A DNA stretch of 64,000 nucleotides, taken from assembly GCF_014192915.1 (NCBI RefSeq), contig NZ_JACHYN010000003.1, forward strand, positions 186,001 through 250,000. The letters run 5' to 3'. The stretch's first letter is position 1; each line of letters begins with the position of its first letter. The stretch comes from Azospirillum sp. OGB3. GTDB lineage: Bacteria; Pseudomonadota; Alphaproteobacteria; Azospirillales; Azospirillaceae. Positions 1 to 8,615 of the stretch are shown piece after piece. The notes beneath the pieces were generated by a model that saw only the letters and a list, made by a program, of their open reading frames with translations, searched no databases and was not told the origin of the DNA. The translations under genes and the position numbers were made by a program.

Positions 1-226
1 CGTTCTGGAACGGTGCCCGGTGGACTTGGGACGGCAACGCCGCGGCGCCGACCTTCAGCCCTTCGGTGAACATCACCCTGCGGTTCGCACTGAACAGCGG
101 GCGGGCCGCGCAGATCTGCCACTACTTCACCGCTCGGGCCGTATCGAGTTCTGCGGCGCCAGTTCGCACGCTCTCGCCGGCCAGACGGTGGACCTGTCGG
201 ACTTCCCGGCGGACGAACTGGATTGA
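1..226 (+). pseudogene. DUF6527-like phage protein, 3' fragment with frameshift
   Basis: The reading frame starting at base 3 encodes FWNGARWTWDGNAAAPTFSPSV and continues to CHYFT near base 131. The homologous continuation (SGRIEFCGASSHALAGQTVDL...) is in the frame one base earlier and ends with TGA at 224-226. Joining the two gives a pattern (WxWDGNxxxPTFSPS, CHYF, GRIxFCGxxxHALAGQTVDLP) that I recognise from small proteins in phages and prophages (DUF6527 type, unknown function). One base is missing around 129-134, so the gene is broken here unless it is a sequencing error. The 5' end lies outside the window. Confidence 0.6.
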
Positions 227-873
227 GGGCGTGACCGCTGGCTAGGGACGTCACCCCCTAGGTTCGGTCGAGCCATCCGAAGATGGGCCGGCGCCGGCCC
301 GCATTGTCCGGTCCACACAGCGGTCATTGTCCGCGACGTGTGCGTGCTGAGCCGAGGTTCCCGCCACCCAACGTCCGAAACGTCTTCGCAGACTGCCCCA
401 GAGCCTACAGCACCGAGATTTCATCCACCAGCCGCCCGGCCCCCGCCGAGGCGGCATTTTTCATGCCCGAAGGAGGGGCATTCATCATGCTGCCACGGCT
501 CATCCCCACCATCTCAGCCTGTGGCTATCCCTCCGCGGCTTCCTTGTGTGCGCAAGCGAAGAAGCAGCATCCAAGCCCTTGATTTTGGCTGGGGAAAAGT
601 GACGCTCCTCGTGCGCACGTACGAGGAATCAGAATTGCTATTACAGCAACGCAAATCGACAGATGTGGATCGGTAGTCCCTTCGTGATGGCAGCCAACAC
701 GCTGTGCGTGGCCGAGATGGTCTGTGGGGCGCTGCGCGAACGTCGAGCGCCTGTCGCAACCTGACGGCCTCCTGCGCGTCGATCGGCTGAAGGGTGGGTA
801 CAGATTGTACATACCCTCTGCACCGGCCTAACCGCTCCTCACCCCCTTCATCATCACCATCAAGGACTCCACC
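227..873. other. Intergenic stretch, no gene supported
   Basis: No open frame here has convincing codon structure or a ribosome binding site tied to a plausible protein; overlapping frames on both strands look like GC-rich noise. A short perfect inverted repeat, GTACA-GAT-TGTAC, lies at 798-810 inside a longer GGGTA...TACCC frame (796-816), about 60 bases before the next gene, and could be an operator. Confidence 0.5.
796..816. promoter_or_regulatory. Possible operator palindrome
   Basis: GTACA and TGTAC are separated by GAT (798-810), with GGGTA and TACCC forming outer arms. It sits 58 bases upstream of the GTG start at 874. The symmetry is visible; binding by a regulator is a guess. Confidence 0.3.
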
Positions 874-1614
874 GTGAACGCCATGTTCCCGGCGCGCAAC
901 GTCGCGCCCGACTATCGCCTTGTCGAAACCCTTAACCTGGGCGTCGGCCCGCTCGTCCCGGCGCTGGGCGCCGCGCGTGACCGTCTCTGCGCCGAGCTGG
1001 TCGCCCGCGGCGCCACGCCAATCCTGTGCGAGTCCTGGCCGGACATGCAGGCGCTGAACGCCCGGCACCGCAACAGCTGGTTTCCCCTGCTGCCCACGCC
1101 GTCCAGTGCCCCGGCCTTTTGGCTCGGGCTGGTCGACTGCGAAGGGGAGGTGGTCGCCACCCACGCCGCGGTGCTGCTCGACTGCGCCGCGTCCAGCTTT
1201 GGCGCCCGGCTGGCGGATCTGTCGGCGCTGCACGATCCCGGCTCGGCGCCGGCGGACGAGTGGGCCTTCGTCGCCAGCGAGGCCGCGCACGACACCCGTG
1301 GGGCGGTGGCCTGGATCGTCGCCGGCTGGACCCGCCCGGACTGGCGCGGCGCCGGGCTGTTCCACCGGCTCGGCGAGCTGGTGCGGCTGGTCGCCCTGGC
1401 TCGCTGGAACCCGAAGTGGGTGGTGGGGCTGGTCGATCCGGAGACGGTTCCGGTGTGGAGCGGGCGCGGTGGTGGCCGGCGGCGGCTGGAGGAGCGGCCC
1501 GGCATCCTCTATCATCAAAGCGGCGTCGGGCGGCTCCCGTTGCACCTCATGCGGTGGGGCCGCCCGGCGGTGCTGCTGGACCTGGAAATCATCGCGCACA
1601 TGTCCACGGTCTGA
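874..1614 (+). CDS. GNAT-like protein, function unknown
   Basis: 246 residues with a GTG start (AAGGA about 9 bases upstream); the codon usage matches high-GC alphaproteobacterial genes. The middle segment (about residues 140-175: VAWIVAGWTRPDWRGAGLFHRLGEL) resembles strand 4 and motif A of GNAT acetyltransferases (R-G-x-G-L-F then a helix), and WVVGLVDPETV could be the next strand. No signal peptide or membrane segment. I do not recognise a substrate. It lies alone on its strand between a broken phage-type gene and a lipoprotein gene. It could equally be a GNAT-fold protein without enzymatic activity. Confidence 0.7.
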   Translation: MNAMFPARNVAPDYRLVETLNLGVGPLVPALGAARDRLCAELVARGATPILCESWPDMQALNARHRNSWFPLLPTPSSAPAFWLGLVDCEGEVVATHAAVLLDCAASSFGARLADLSALHDPGSAPADEWAFVASEAAHDTRGAVAWIVAGWTRPDWRGAGLFHRLGELVRLVALARWNPKWVVGLVDPETVPVWSGRGGGRRRLEERPGILYHQSGVGRLPLHLMRWGRPAVLLDLEIIAHMSTV

Positions 1615-1682
1615 CGCGCCTGGGACATGGAAGCCTCGTTCCTGTTACCCCTGAAGAATGGGCCGGCGTGTAGGAGGGCTGT

Positions 1683-2084
1683 GTGGTGGAGAGCCGAAGG
1701 ATTGGAAAATCGATGCCTTTCCGGGCGGTGGTTCGGGGAGGGAGCATCGCGTCGGCTTTGCTCATGGCGGCCTGCGCCAACCTGAACCCGCCACCACAGG
1801 CCGCTCCGGAACCCGGTGCGGTAAGCACCCTGGATCGGCTGGCCTCGAACCCGTGCAATGAGATGGTTGCGTCGTCTCTCGCCGGGGTGCAGATACCGGT
1901 GAGCGATGTTCGCTACCTCACCTACGGTCTGTATCGCGACATCAGGAGAGGGGAGATCGTCGGCTATGATGCCTGGATGGGGTTGAACAGCCAGCCTGGA
2001 GCCGTCGTGGTGCAACTCGATTCGCTTTGCGCACCACAGCAGATCTATGCCCGTGGGGGCGCCCGCCTTCCGAGCGCCCCATGA
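1683..2084 (+). CDS. Small putative lipoprotein
   Basis: Starts with GTG behind a good Shine-Dalgarno sequence (AGGAGG near 1671-1677); an in-frame ATG at 1713 is an alternative start. The N-terminus is basic, followed by IASALLMAACANL, a lipobox with the modified Cys about 22 residues after the ATG at 1713. The mature part (about 100 residues) begins with a Pro-rich linker and contains two further Cys. No domain was recognised. It is probably anchored in the inner or outer membrane. It converges on the gene at 2104-2610. Confidence 0.6.
   Translation: MVESRRIGKSMPFRAVVRGGSIASALLMAACANLNPPPQAAPEPGAVSTLDRLASNPCNEMVASSLAGVQIPVSDVRYLTYGLYRDIRRGEIVGYDAWMGLNSQPGAVVVQLDSLCAPQQIYARGGARLPSAP
2056..2080. 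terminator. Hairpin between convergent genes
   Basis: GGGGCGC (2056-2062) pairs perfectly with GCGCCCC (2074-2080) across an 11-base loop at the 3' end of the lipoprotein gene, just before the convergent gene ends at 2104. There is no T-tract, so it is only a candidate terminator. Confidence 0.35.
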
Positions 2085-2103
2085 CGAGTTGGCCGGCTGC
2101 GAT

Positions 2104-2610
2104 TCAGTGAACGGTCTGGACGTCGATGCAGGCCAGCACGGCACGCCGCCCGCCGTCCGACCAGCCGAACAGGGCCTGCACGTAATCGAAGGGCCGGCCG
2201 AGCCCGGCGACGGAGAAGCGGTTGACCAGCGCCTCCCCGCCGGCCATGGCCTCGACGTACTCCGCCCCGACGCGGCGGGCGAACTCGGTGTGCGGGTCCC
2301 GGTCCACAGGCTGGTCGAGGACGGAGCGCGCCCACGCGCGCCCCAGCACCGCGACCGTGGGCGCCCCGATGTAGCAGAACCGGAGCGGGTCCGCCGGCCC
2401 TTCGGATGCGAGGAAGGTGCACCGGCTCAACAGGCCGCTGTCCTTCAGGAACCGGAACACGGCGGGGGTCAGGGTCCGCTGCCGCCGGCACTCGGCCACG
2501 ATCTGCTGTTGCCAATCCGCGGCGTTGCGCATGGTCAGGCGCCGGGTGTCGATGACGACTTCCGCCGGGCGCCGGGTGCCCTGGTCGGGGAAATGGAGGA
2601 CGGGCATCAC
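2104..2610 (-). CDS. Hypothetical protein, possible PAS-like fold
   Basis: 168 residues. Its ATG overlaps the stop of the upstream gene (2607), so the two are translationally coupled in an operon. The sequence includes TLTPAVFRFLKDSGLL, PLRFCYIGAPTVAVLGRAWARSVLDQP and a C-terminal strand pattern that loosely recalls the small PAS-like proteins common in Rhodospirillales. That resemblance is weak and I would not assign a function. No signal peptide. It is expected to be cytoplasmic. Confidence 0.65.
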   Translation of the reverse strand: MMPVLHFPDQGTRRPAEVVIDTRRLTMRNAADWQQQIVAECRRQRTLTPAVFRFLKDSGLLSRCTFLASEGPADPLRFCYIGAPTVAVLGRAWARSVLDQPVDRDPHTEFARRVGAEYVEAMAGGEALVNRFSVAGLGRPFDYVQALFGWSDGGRRAVLACIDVQTVH

Positions 2611-4523
2611 GCGGCCTCCCGATGATAGGCGTCAACCATAGCGGCGAACATCGTTCGGACCTGCTCCGGACGGCACCCGCCCGCAGCGGCGCCGGCCTGC
2701 ACCATGGCTTCGGTGGGGGTGTCGGGGATTGCCAGGGACGCCGGCGCCTCCGTCCGGAACGCCGCGATGGTTTCCGCGAAAGCGTCGGTCTCCGGTGCCG
2801 TGGGTGTGACGCATGGCCCGGTGGCGACCGTGGCGCCTTCGAGGTGTTCAATGAGCCGCCACAGCGCCACGAGATCCCCGGCCGAATTCAGCACCGCCGG
2901 CATCGGCCCGCCGAAACAGGACGGAGTGACCGCGGCATCTTCCGCCAGCCCGATCAGGTGCAGTTTCAGCCGTACCGCGACGCCGGCCAGGGTAATGGGC
3001 ATGGTCGCCTCGATCTCGTCCCGGAGGGCGTCCACCGCGAGCCAGGACGGCTCGTAGTCCTCATCGGTCAGTCCGTCGGGAAGCCCGTCGTAGGCACTCA
3101 CCGCAGCGGTGTAGCGCTCCCACAGCGTCAAGAGGCGGGCGTCGGGGTGCTGGCCGTTGGGTGCCGCTGCGGTCGGCGCCGATGGGCAAGGAGCCCACCA
3201 CCACAGCCGCCGCAGATCACGGGCCAGCGTCCACAGGACGCGGCTTGCACAGTCGTCTTCGACATCCTCCGGCATCGGGCCTTCGAGCGCGTCGGGGCTC
3301 CGGCCAAGGACGAGCTGCACGACGGCCATCGCCTTCACCGCGGCGCCCTGCGGTGTCCGGGCCGGGACGGTCTCGATGGTGACTTCCGCCTGCGAGGCGG
3401 CGGTGATGGCGGCTTGCCGTTCCGGGCCGTCCGGCATGGTGTCCGGCCGGCACCAGAGGCCCCATGCCGCCAGCAGTTCCGCGTCGGGTTGGGGGCAATT
3501 TTGCACCGGCCCGGCCAGGACGGCGGAGAGGAACGCGGCGGCCCGAAGCAAGGCACCGAACAGCGCCTCAGCGGTCGAGCCTTCCGCGTGCACGTCACAG
3601 AACGGCAGGGTGGATGACGGGTGGCTGGCGATCCGCAGCACCGCCAGGGCGTCGGTGATGGTTTGCGGCGCCGTGGCGGAGACGGCGAGCGCGATCGTGT
3701 TCCATTCATCCACCAACCGGTCGGCGCTCTCCTCGTCTTCATCCGGAAGAGCGAGGTGTTCCGCATAGTTTGTGGCGATCCGGTCGGCCGCCTGGGTGAA
3801 GGTCATCCCGAGCGACGGGAGGATGGTGCTGCCGGTCCCAGCCGCCGCGATCCCGGACGGCACCCCCGCAAGCACCGCGTAGACACGCCGGATTGTGGCG
3901 GCGTCCGTCTCGTTGGAGCTTTCGCCAACCGCCATTCCGGTGTCCGGATCGGCCAGCAATTCGATCTGTGCCAGAGCGTCGGCCGGGGTCCTGGGGTCGG
4001 CCTTCAGCACCGCTTCCATGATGCGGATCGCATCGGCAGCGATCTTGTCCGATTCGGTGTCGTCTGCCTCTGCGGCCTCACGCCACCGCCGCCGGATCGA
4101 GGCAACGGCATCCGCGAAGGTCATGGCAAGCGCGGGGATGGTACTGCTCCCCTCCGTAGCCTGAACGGTGGACCGCACTTCCGACAGGTAGGCGTGCAGC
4201 CCTTCCGCGAGGGCCTGAGCCACCGCTTCCGGGACCGCATGCGCGGTGACGTCCTGCCGCGCCAGATTCAGATATTGGCCGGCGGCGGCCACGGCATCGG
4301 CGAGGCTGCGGACGGGGACGGCACACACGCGCTTGGTGAGGGTATTGTCCTGGTCCATCCAGAGCGCAATGCGCTGGTCCGCGGTGAGCGACGGGTCCGC
4401 TTCGGTCGCCCGATAGTCGTTTTCCCACTCGGACAGCGCGTCGGACAGCGGCGCTGCGGTGCCGAGCAGCAGGGCGCGCAGCGACGGTAAGGCGGGCTGC
4501 CCGGAGTCGTCACGTTCAGTCAT
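2607..4523 (-). CDS. Protein with five degenerate internal repeats
   Basis: 638 residues, no signal peptide, strongly acidic and Ala-rich. Five segments follow one pattern: a Leu/Ala helix with a Trp or Tyr (LLxLWxxY), an acidic turn, a second helix and then a P-x-T-xx-A/D-A-x-A/V helix. They lie near residues 25-87, 133-190, 249-300, 347-406 and 460-525; the last is the clearest (DARLLTLWERY ... ATMPITLAGVAVRLKL). The helix-PxTLxGVxxKL module is one I associate with uncharacterised alphaproteobacterial proteins. It is co-transcribed with the downstream gene at 2104-2610 and divergent from the XRE regulator. Function unknown. Confidence 0.7.
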   Translation of the reverse strand: MTERDDSGQPALPSLRALLLGTAAPLSDALSEWENDYRATEADPSLTADQRIALWMDQDNTLTKRVCAVPVRSLADAVAAAGQYLNLARQDVTAHAVPEAVAQALAEGLHAYLSEVRSTVQATEGSSTIPALAMTFADAVASIRRRWREAAEADDTESDKIAADAIRIMEAVLKADPRTPADALAQIELLADPDTGMAVGESSNETDAATIRRVYAVLAGVPSGIAAAGTGSTILPSLGMTFTQAADRIATNYAEHLALPDEDEESADRLVDEWNTIALAVSATAPQTITDALAVLRIASHPSSTLPFCDVHAEGSTAEALFGALLRAAAFLSAVLAGPVQNCPQPDAELLAAWGLWCRPDTMPDGPERQAAITAASQAEVTIETVPARTPQGAAVKAMAVVQLVLGRSPDALEGPMPEDVEDDCASRVLWTLARDLRRLWWWAPCPSAPTAAAPNGQHPDARLLTLWERYTAAVSAYDGLPDGLTDEDYEPSWLAVDALRDEIEATMPITLAGVAVRLKLHLIGLAEDAAVTPSCFGGPMPAVLNSAGDLVALWRLIEHLEGATVATGPCVTPTAPETDAFAETIAAFRTEAPASLAIPDTPTEAMVQAGAAAGGCRPEQVRTMFAAMVDAYHREAA

Positions 4524-4696
4524 GACGCACCTCCGCCGGCACGAACACGGTGGTCAGCACCGCGAGTGGTAGGCGCCATAAAGGCAAGGGTGTGGTATTC
4601 TCGGAATCAGCCATGATCCGTAGCTCCAGACAGCTCGATTGTGGTTAGGCCGGGCCGGGTGGTCGCAACACTCGGTTCGGCCGCCGGCATTGCTGC

Positions 4697-4717
4697 CGTG
4701 ATTGAAATTCAATCACG
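4697..4717. promoter_or_regulatory. Operator 1: perfect 10-bp inverted repeat
   Basis: CGTGATTGAA and TTCAATCACG flank a single central A, a perfect 21-base palindrome. It lies between the divergent repeat-protein operon (start 4523) and the XRE gene (start 4765), about 48 bases before the latter. The placement suggests autoregulation by the XRE protein and perhaps control of the divergent operon. Confidence 0.65.
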
Positions 4718-4741
4718 ATGCTGGCCTTGCGTCAAGGACGC

Positions 4742-4762
4742 CGTGATTGTAATTTGATCACG
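4742..4762. promoter_or_regulatory. Operator 2: imperfect copy touching the XRE start
   Basis: The outer arms CGTGAT...ATCACG repeat those of the palindrome 45 bases upstream; the inner bases are less symmetric. It ends two bases before the ATG at 4765, so a bound protein would cover the start of translation or the transcription start. There is no Shine-Dalgarno sequence here apart from this element, so the mRNA may be leaderless or nearly so. Confidence 0.6.
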
Positions 4763-4764
4763 CT

Positions 4765-5025
4765 ATGACACCAGCCCAATGCCGCATGGCGCGTGCCGCC
4801 CTCGAATGGAATGCCTCTCAGCTCGCGGCGTCAGCCGGAGTTGGAGTTGCTACCGTCAACCGCTTTGAGCGTGGGGGCGTAGTCACCACAGAGGAAACCG
4901 TTACCAAGCTCCGCATCGCCCTGGAGGGGGCCGGCGTCGAGTTCATCCCGGAAGGCCCCTATCAAGGCGACGGGGGGCCGGGAGCCCGGTTGCGACAAAA
5001 TGAAGCAACGCATCCCAGGAATTGA
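4765..5025 (+). CDS. XRE-family helix-turn-helix regulator
   Basis: 86 residues. A helix-turn-helix covers residues 1-60: QCRMARAALEWNASQLAASAGVGVATVNRFERG is the typical five-helix XRE core, followed by the frequent LRIALEGAGVEFIPE tail, which is common in small alphaproteobacterial Xre regulators of phage or island origin. It probably binds the two palindromes just upstream and represses itself and possibly the divergent operon. No toxin partner is obvious next door; the following gene belongs to a different base-composition class. Confidence 0.85.
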   Translation: MTPAQCRMARAALEWNASQLAASAGVGVATVNRFERGGVVTTEETVTKLRIALEGAGVEFIPEGPYQGDGGPGARLRQNEATHPRN

Positions 5026-5089
5026 AATCAATCATAAAATATTATTTTTTAAGTTACGAGCTTCATGACAAAACGTGAGCCTTCGCGTA

Positions 5090-5101
5090 ATCTTATAAGA
5101 T
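5090..5101. promoter_or_regulatory. 12-bp palindrome upstream of AT-rich gene
   Basis: ATCTTATAAGAT is a perfect palindrome 27 bases upstream of the ATG at 5129. It could be an operator or contain a -10-like TATAAG. No good -35 is seen at the right distance. Confidence 0.3.
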
Positions 5102-5128
5102 GCGTAAATCAAATAAGGAGATCTCAGA

Positions 5129-5485
5129 ATGCCCTGGCTGGCAATAGTTAGCGGAATAATTTCTATTTATACTGCAATTGGGTTCTTCATAAGCATAGAT
5201 GAATGGCAGAAAGTCAGAAAATACACAGAAAAATGCCAAGAAGAAATAGATAGGAAGGGCACAGATGAGGAGAAGGCAGCCGCGCTAATAGGTTTCTACG
5301 GAAGAAACAACAAAGGACTTTTTGATATACTCCTGAATAATCTATCGATGCCTGACAAAATATTTCTTCTTTCATCCGAGCCAAACTTGATAATCGAAGC
5401 CAATAGCGCTAGTGCCGCCACCGAGAAGGAAACCGGGATAGCAACGCTTGAGCAAAAATATTGCTCTGATATTAAGCGCCCGTAG
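5129..5485 (+). CDS. AT-rich orphan, N-terminal membrane anchor
   Basis: 118 residues. The start is well supported by AAGGAG about 10 bases upstream. Residues 1-23 (WLAIVSGIISIYTAIGFFISI) form one membrane helix; the rest is hydrophilic and charged (EWQKVRKYTEKCQEEIDRKGTDEEK). Base composition and codon use (AAA, ATA, AAT) differ sharply from all neighbours, pointing to recent acquisition from a low-GC donor. No homology recognised. The topology suggests a single-pass inner-membrane protein with a cytoplasmic tail, which would suit a sensor or effector, but this is only inference. Confidence 0.6.
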   Translation: MPWLAIVSGIISIYTAIGFFISIDEWQKVRKYTEKCQEEIDRKGTDEEKAAALIGFYGRNNKGLFDILLNNLSMPDKIFLLSSEPNLIIEANSASAATEKETGIATLEQKYCSDIKRP

Positions 5486-5580
5486 CTTGTGAGCACACAT
5501 ACAGTGAGTCCGCCGCGGGAGACCCGGCGGGCTTCGGCGTGCCTGGGGAACTGGTGGACCGGCCCAGACGGAGATGAGGT

Positions 5581-6066
5581 TCATACCTCCGCCAAGCGGT
5601 CGCGCCAGAACTCCAAAGCTGCCTCGACCAAATCAGCGAGTAGCCAGAGTTCACCCCCCTCAACCTCAACCATCTCCTGATTGCCGTTGATTGGCCACCC
5701 AGCCCGCAGATTGGCGCACGTAATCGGTTGCGCGGAAATGTCTTGATACCCGACGCGTCCTGTTAGGCGCACCACATGCTTGGTAGCGTTGGCAACCCCG
5801 ATCACCTGCCGCACAGCCCAATGGGACTCACCGATCTTCCGCCGGAAACCATTGGGATCAGCACGTTCATCCCGCATTCTCGGCCGAGCATGGAAATAGT
5901 GGTCCGCCATGCTCGCCAGACACAGGCAGGCCAAACAGCCCAGCCGCCGATCATCCGGACGATCGAGAAACTCAGCGACGGTCGGTTCGACCATTTCCCG
6001 AAAGAACTCGACTGCGCCGTCGCCCTCACTCAAAGCGTCCAGCATGTTAGGTGCGTCGTCGCTCAT
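5581..6066 (-). CDS. Small helical protein, possibly HEPN-like
   Basis: 161 residues from the ATG at 6066 (MSDDAPNMLDAL); a longer frame reaches 6156 but adds an unlikely N-terminus. The core is LGCLACLCLASMADHYFHAR followed by FRRKIGESHWAVRQVIGVANATKHV. This layout, a helix carrying H-Y-F and a later 'VANAxKH' helix, occurs in several uncharacterised helical families of accessory regions and recalls HEPN-type folds; no RxxxxH RNase motif is evident. C-terminal part: LWLLADLVEAALEFWRD. It sits just downstream of the ABC-3C operon on the same strand, 525 bases away, and is not obviously part of that operon. Confidence 0.55.
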   Translation of the reverse strand: MSDDAPNMLDALSEGDGAVEFFREMVEPTVAEFLDRPDDRRLGCLACLCLASMADHYFHARPRMRDERADPNGFRRKIGESHWAVRQVIGVANATKHVVRLTGRVGYQDISAQPITCANLRAGWPINGNQEMVEVEGGELWLLADLVEAALEFWRDRLAEV

Positions 6067-6590
6067 CTGTTTCTCCGGCTGGCTTCCCGGCGACGTTAGC
6101 AGGCTCAGCAGGAGCGACACCACTCCATCGCAGGAGAAGCCGCAGACCACACCCACGGCCCACAGAATCGCGATCTACCGGGCAACCATCAGCCGGTCGC
6201 CGGTCGAGACGACACCCAGCGCCAGAGGGGCGGACAGAGCCCCCGGCCGGCTGGCGAGCTGCGTCACCATCATCATGCAGGTGCGGCAGCTCCGGGCCGG
6301 GCGGGCGAGTGCCCCGATGGGGTCGGGGTTATCGGGGCTTAGCCGTTGGTCTCGTACACGCTCTGGCCGGTGTCGACTCCCAGGAATCGGAAGGGGAAGA
6401 AACGCACTTCCGCCCCAGCCCGCCTGCCCAGCTCCTGCGCGCCTTCAGTTTCGAGCAAGAGGACGGCCACCAAACTGGCTCGGTCTTGGCCGACTCCAGC
6501 CTGTCGCATCCTACTGTCGACTATGCGCCAAAACTGGACGCCGCGCTCAGTTGGAAACGAACAAGTTGGTTGTTATGACCTACCCATTAA
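6067..6590. other. Gap downstream of the ABC-3C operon
   Basis: 524 bases with no supported gene. Open frames on both strands here lack a ribosome binding site and look like low-complexity Pro/Arg/Ser noise. The base composition is high-GC near 6150-6450 and drops toward the ATPase gene, so a junction between two insertions may lie here. Confidence 0.4.
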
Positions 6591-8612
6591 TCATTGCTGA
6601 TCGTCGGCTTCGTTGTTGTCCTCGGGAATCCACGCGGAAGGGATCAGAAAATCAATGTCGCCACGCCAGTTGGCAACCTCCACGACCCCATCAACGGATC
6701 CCCAAGCGTGTCGGTCAGCATGGTCCAAAACTATAATCTGTAGCCGCCCCTCAAATGCAGCATGGGCTCGAGCAAGACTCGAAAAGATGCGGTTAGTGCT
6801 TTCGATGTCTGATAGGTGGCGGCGGCGACGTGGGTTTTCATCGGGCTGCCCCTCCTCTTTTTTCTTAATAAAATTATCAAAAGTGTCGCTCGGAAAATAA
6901 ACTTGACTTGGCTGATCGATGATTAGAAATGTTGGAACTGGATTGTTAGCCCCACGGCTAAGGAATACACCATGCAGAGCTAGCAGGGTAGCAATATGAT
7001 ATGCCATCCAGTTTTCTCCACTTCCAATCTCCCACAAATAATCATGGCGCACCTCTCCATCTCTATCGAATCTAATATTTAACTCTCGTTCATCTATAAC
7101 TGGCTTACCATCTGCTCCAGCAACGCCGAGCGCGGAAATAATCTTAGGGATATAGGTGGATATTTGATCATGTACGCGCTGCGCCCGATTCCGTCGATCT
7201 TCTTCGTTCGCCATTCCACTGAGGTCACGTACTTCCTTGCGCAGCGCTTCTGCGCGAGCGGCGATGCCACCTTCGCCTTCGACCTCATTAAGCATTCGTA
7301 TAGCCTGTTCAGTCGAGCCAATAAACCGGTAAACACTCTCAAGGCTTTGGCTCTGACCTCGTTCAGCATCCACCTCCGCTTCAAACACCTGACGCATCCG
7401 CCGCAAAGATAGTAGTTCGCGCTCGTCCGTTAAGAGGCTCTCCTGAATTGCAACGATATCGCGATCCACCATAGGCTTAGTGGAAGTAGCACCGGCTGCA
7501 AGAGCCGAAAGTTCGGCAATCGGACCATCAAGTTCTGCAAGAGCCTGTTTTGCAAGCTCTGTATCAGACCCACAGAGGATGCAACTACCTGTGGGAGTAT
7601 GTGCCTTGAACCACCCGACCCCCACAACGCTGGCCGATTGTTCCTTCAAAATCTCGTCATAATCGTACACAGAGCGCGAGAGGCTTCTAAGCTTCCGAAG
7701 ACGGCGCCTGTCCGTAGCTATCTTGACATCTAAAGCCTGCTCACGACGCCTGATCTCATCCAGACGATTAACGGCCGCCGTCACTCGCCCCGTTGCGGCA
7801 ACCGTTCTTCCACCGGCTTGGACCATCTCCCTGAGCAACCCAATCAATGTGGGCAAACTGTCAGGGGGCTCACCTGAAGGCAACAAGCTCAATTCCTGGG
7901 CGCGAAAGAACACTCCATGAGCGGTGGTGCGCCAGTTGTCTGTAGCATTGCGACGCGCTCGGAGCTCAGTTTCAACACGTCGCAGCTCATCGCGCAGGAG
8001 CCGAATTCTATGGGCACGGACGAGATCATCGTTGGTGATAATGCCCATCGCCAATGGAAGCACATGTTGGAGTTTATTTCTATGGTCTGATGAATCGGCT
8101 TTAAACAACAACGTATAGGGATTGGCAACAACATGCTGTGGTAGAAAATTGAACGATGCCATGTCTCGAAAACTGGCCCGATCCTGTGCTCCTTCTGGCA
8201 CCACACTCAGATTGGATAACCCCGACAATGTATCGAACATCGCCTTGAGACGCGCAACGTTGGTCGTTGCCGTTGGACGCTGCGGCAACGAGTTTTCTGT
8301 ATCAGTGCCTTGCTGAAGCCAGATATCATCCGAAACTTGTCGGGCTGCTGGTTTGGGACGAGCAATCCGCATGAGCCCAGCGTCGGTCTCTATTTCTAAG
8401 CCGTACCATGAAGCCGAATCGCGAATAACGCCGACTGGGATCGAGCACACGCCTGAGCCAAGAACGTAATTAATAATATCAATAATTGATGATTTTCCCG
8501 TGCTACTCCACCCAGTAACAATAGAAACGCGAGATGGATCAAAAGGTAGCACTCTTGGCTCGTGCGCTGGATCTTCAGGCCAAATGATAATGGATAGTAT
8601 GAATAGCTTCAT
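6591..8612 (-). CDS. DUF3732-type SMC/Rad50-like ATPase of ABC-3C system
   Basis: 673 residues, SMC-like ABC ATPase. Walker [10 protein letters not shown] at 34-42; coiled-coil-rich middle (about 200-480) with a CILC pair (344-347) placed like a zinc hook; signature-like EIGSGENW (528-535); Walker [11 protein letters not shown] (561-570), where Gln follows the Asp; and a late H-loop candidate (IVLDHADRH). This set, including 'GSGENWxxYHxAxxLALH', is the DUF3732 pattern of ABC-three-component conflict systems. It is the last gene of a three-gene operon (3 bases after the middle component). It probably uses ATP-driven DNA engagement to license the effector at 9112-10272. The base composition is lower in GC than the core genome. 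Confidence 0.85.
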   Translation of the reverse strand: MKLFILSIIIWPEDPAHEPRVLPFDPSRVSIVTGWSSTGKSSIIDIINYVLGSGVCSIPVGVIRDSASWYGLEIETDAGLMRIARPKPAARQVSDDIWLQQGTDTENSLPQRPTATTNVARLKAMFDTLSGLSNLSVVPEGAQDRASFRDMASFNFLPQHVVANPYTLLFKADSSDHRNKLQHVLPLAMGIITNDDLVRAHRIRLLRDELRRVETELRARRNATDNWRTTAHGVFFRAQELSLLPSGEPPDSLPTLIGLLREMVQAGGRTVAATGRVTAAVNRLDEIRRREQALDVKIATDRRRLRKLRSLSRSVYDYDEILKEQSASVVGVGWFKAHTPTGSCILCGSDTELAKQALAELDGPIAELSALAAGATSTKPMVDRDIVAIQESLLTDERELLSLRRMRQVFEAEVDAERGQSQSLESVYRFIGSTEQAIRMLNEVEGEGGIAARAEALRKEVRDLSGMANEEDRRNRAQRVHDQISTYIPKIISALGVAGADGKPVIDERELNIRFDRDGEVRHDYLWEIGSGENWMAYHIATLLALHGVFLSRGANNPVPTFLIIDQPSQVYFPSDTFDNFIKKKEEGQPDENPRRRRHLSDIESTNRIFSSLARAHAAFEGRLQIIVLDHADRHAWGSVDGVVEVANWRGDIDFLIPSAWIPEDNNEADDQQ

Positions 8613-8615
8613 GTC

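Noticed and set aside
227..873. Small open frames such as the one starting near 663
   Set aside because: Short, no Shine-Dalgarno support and no recognisable product.
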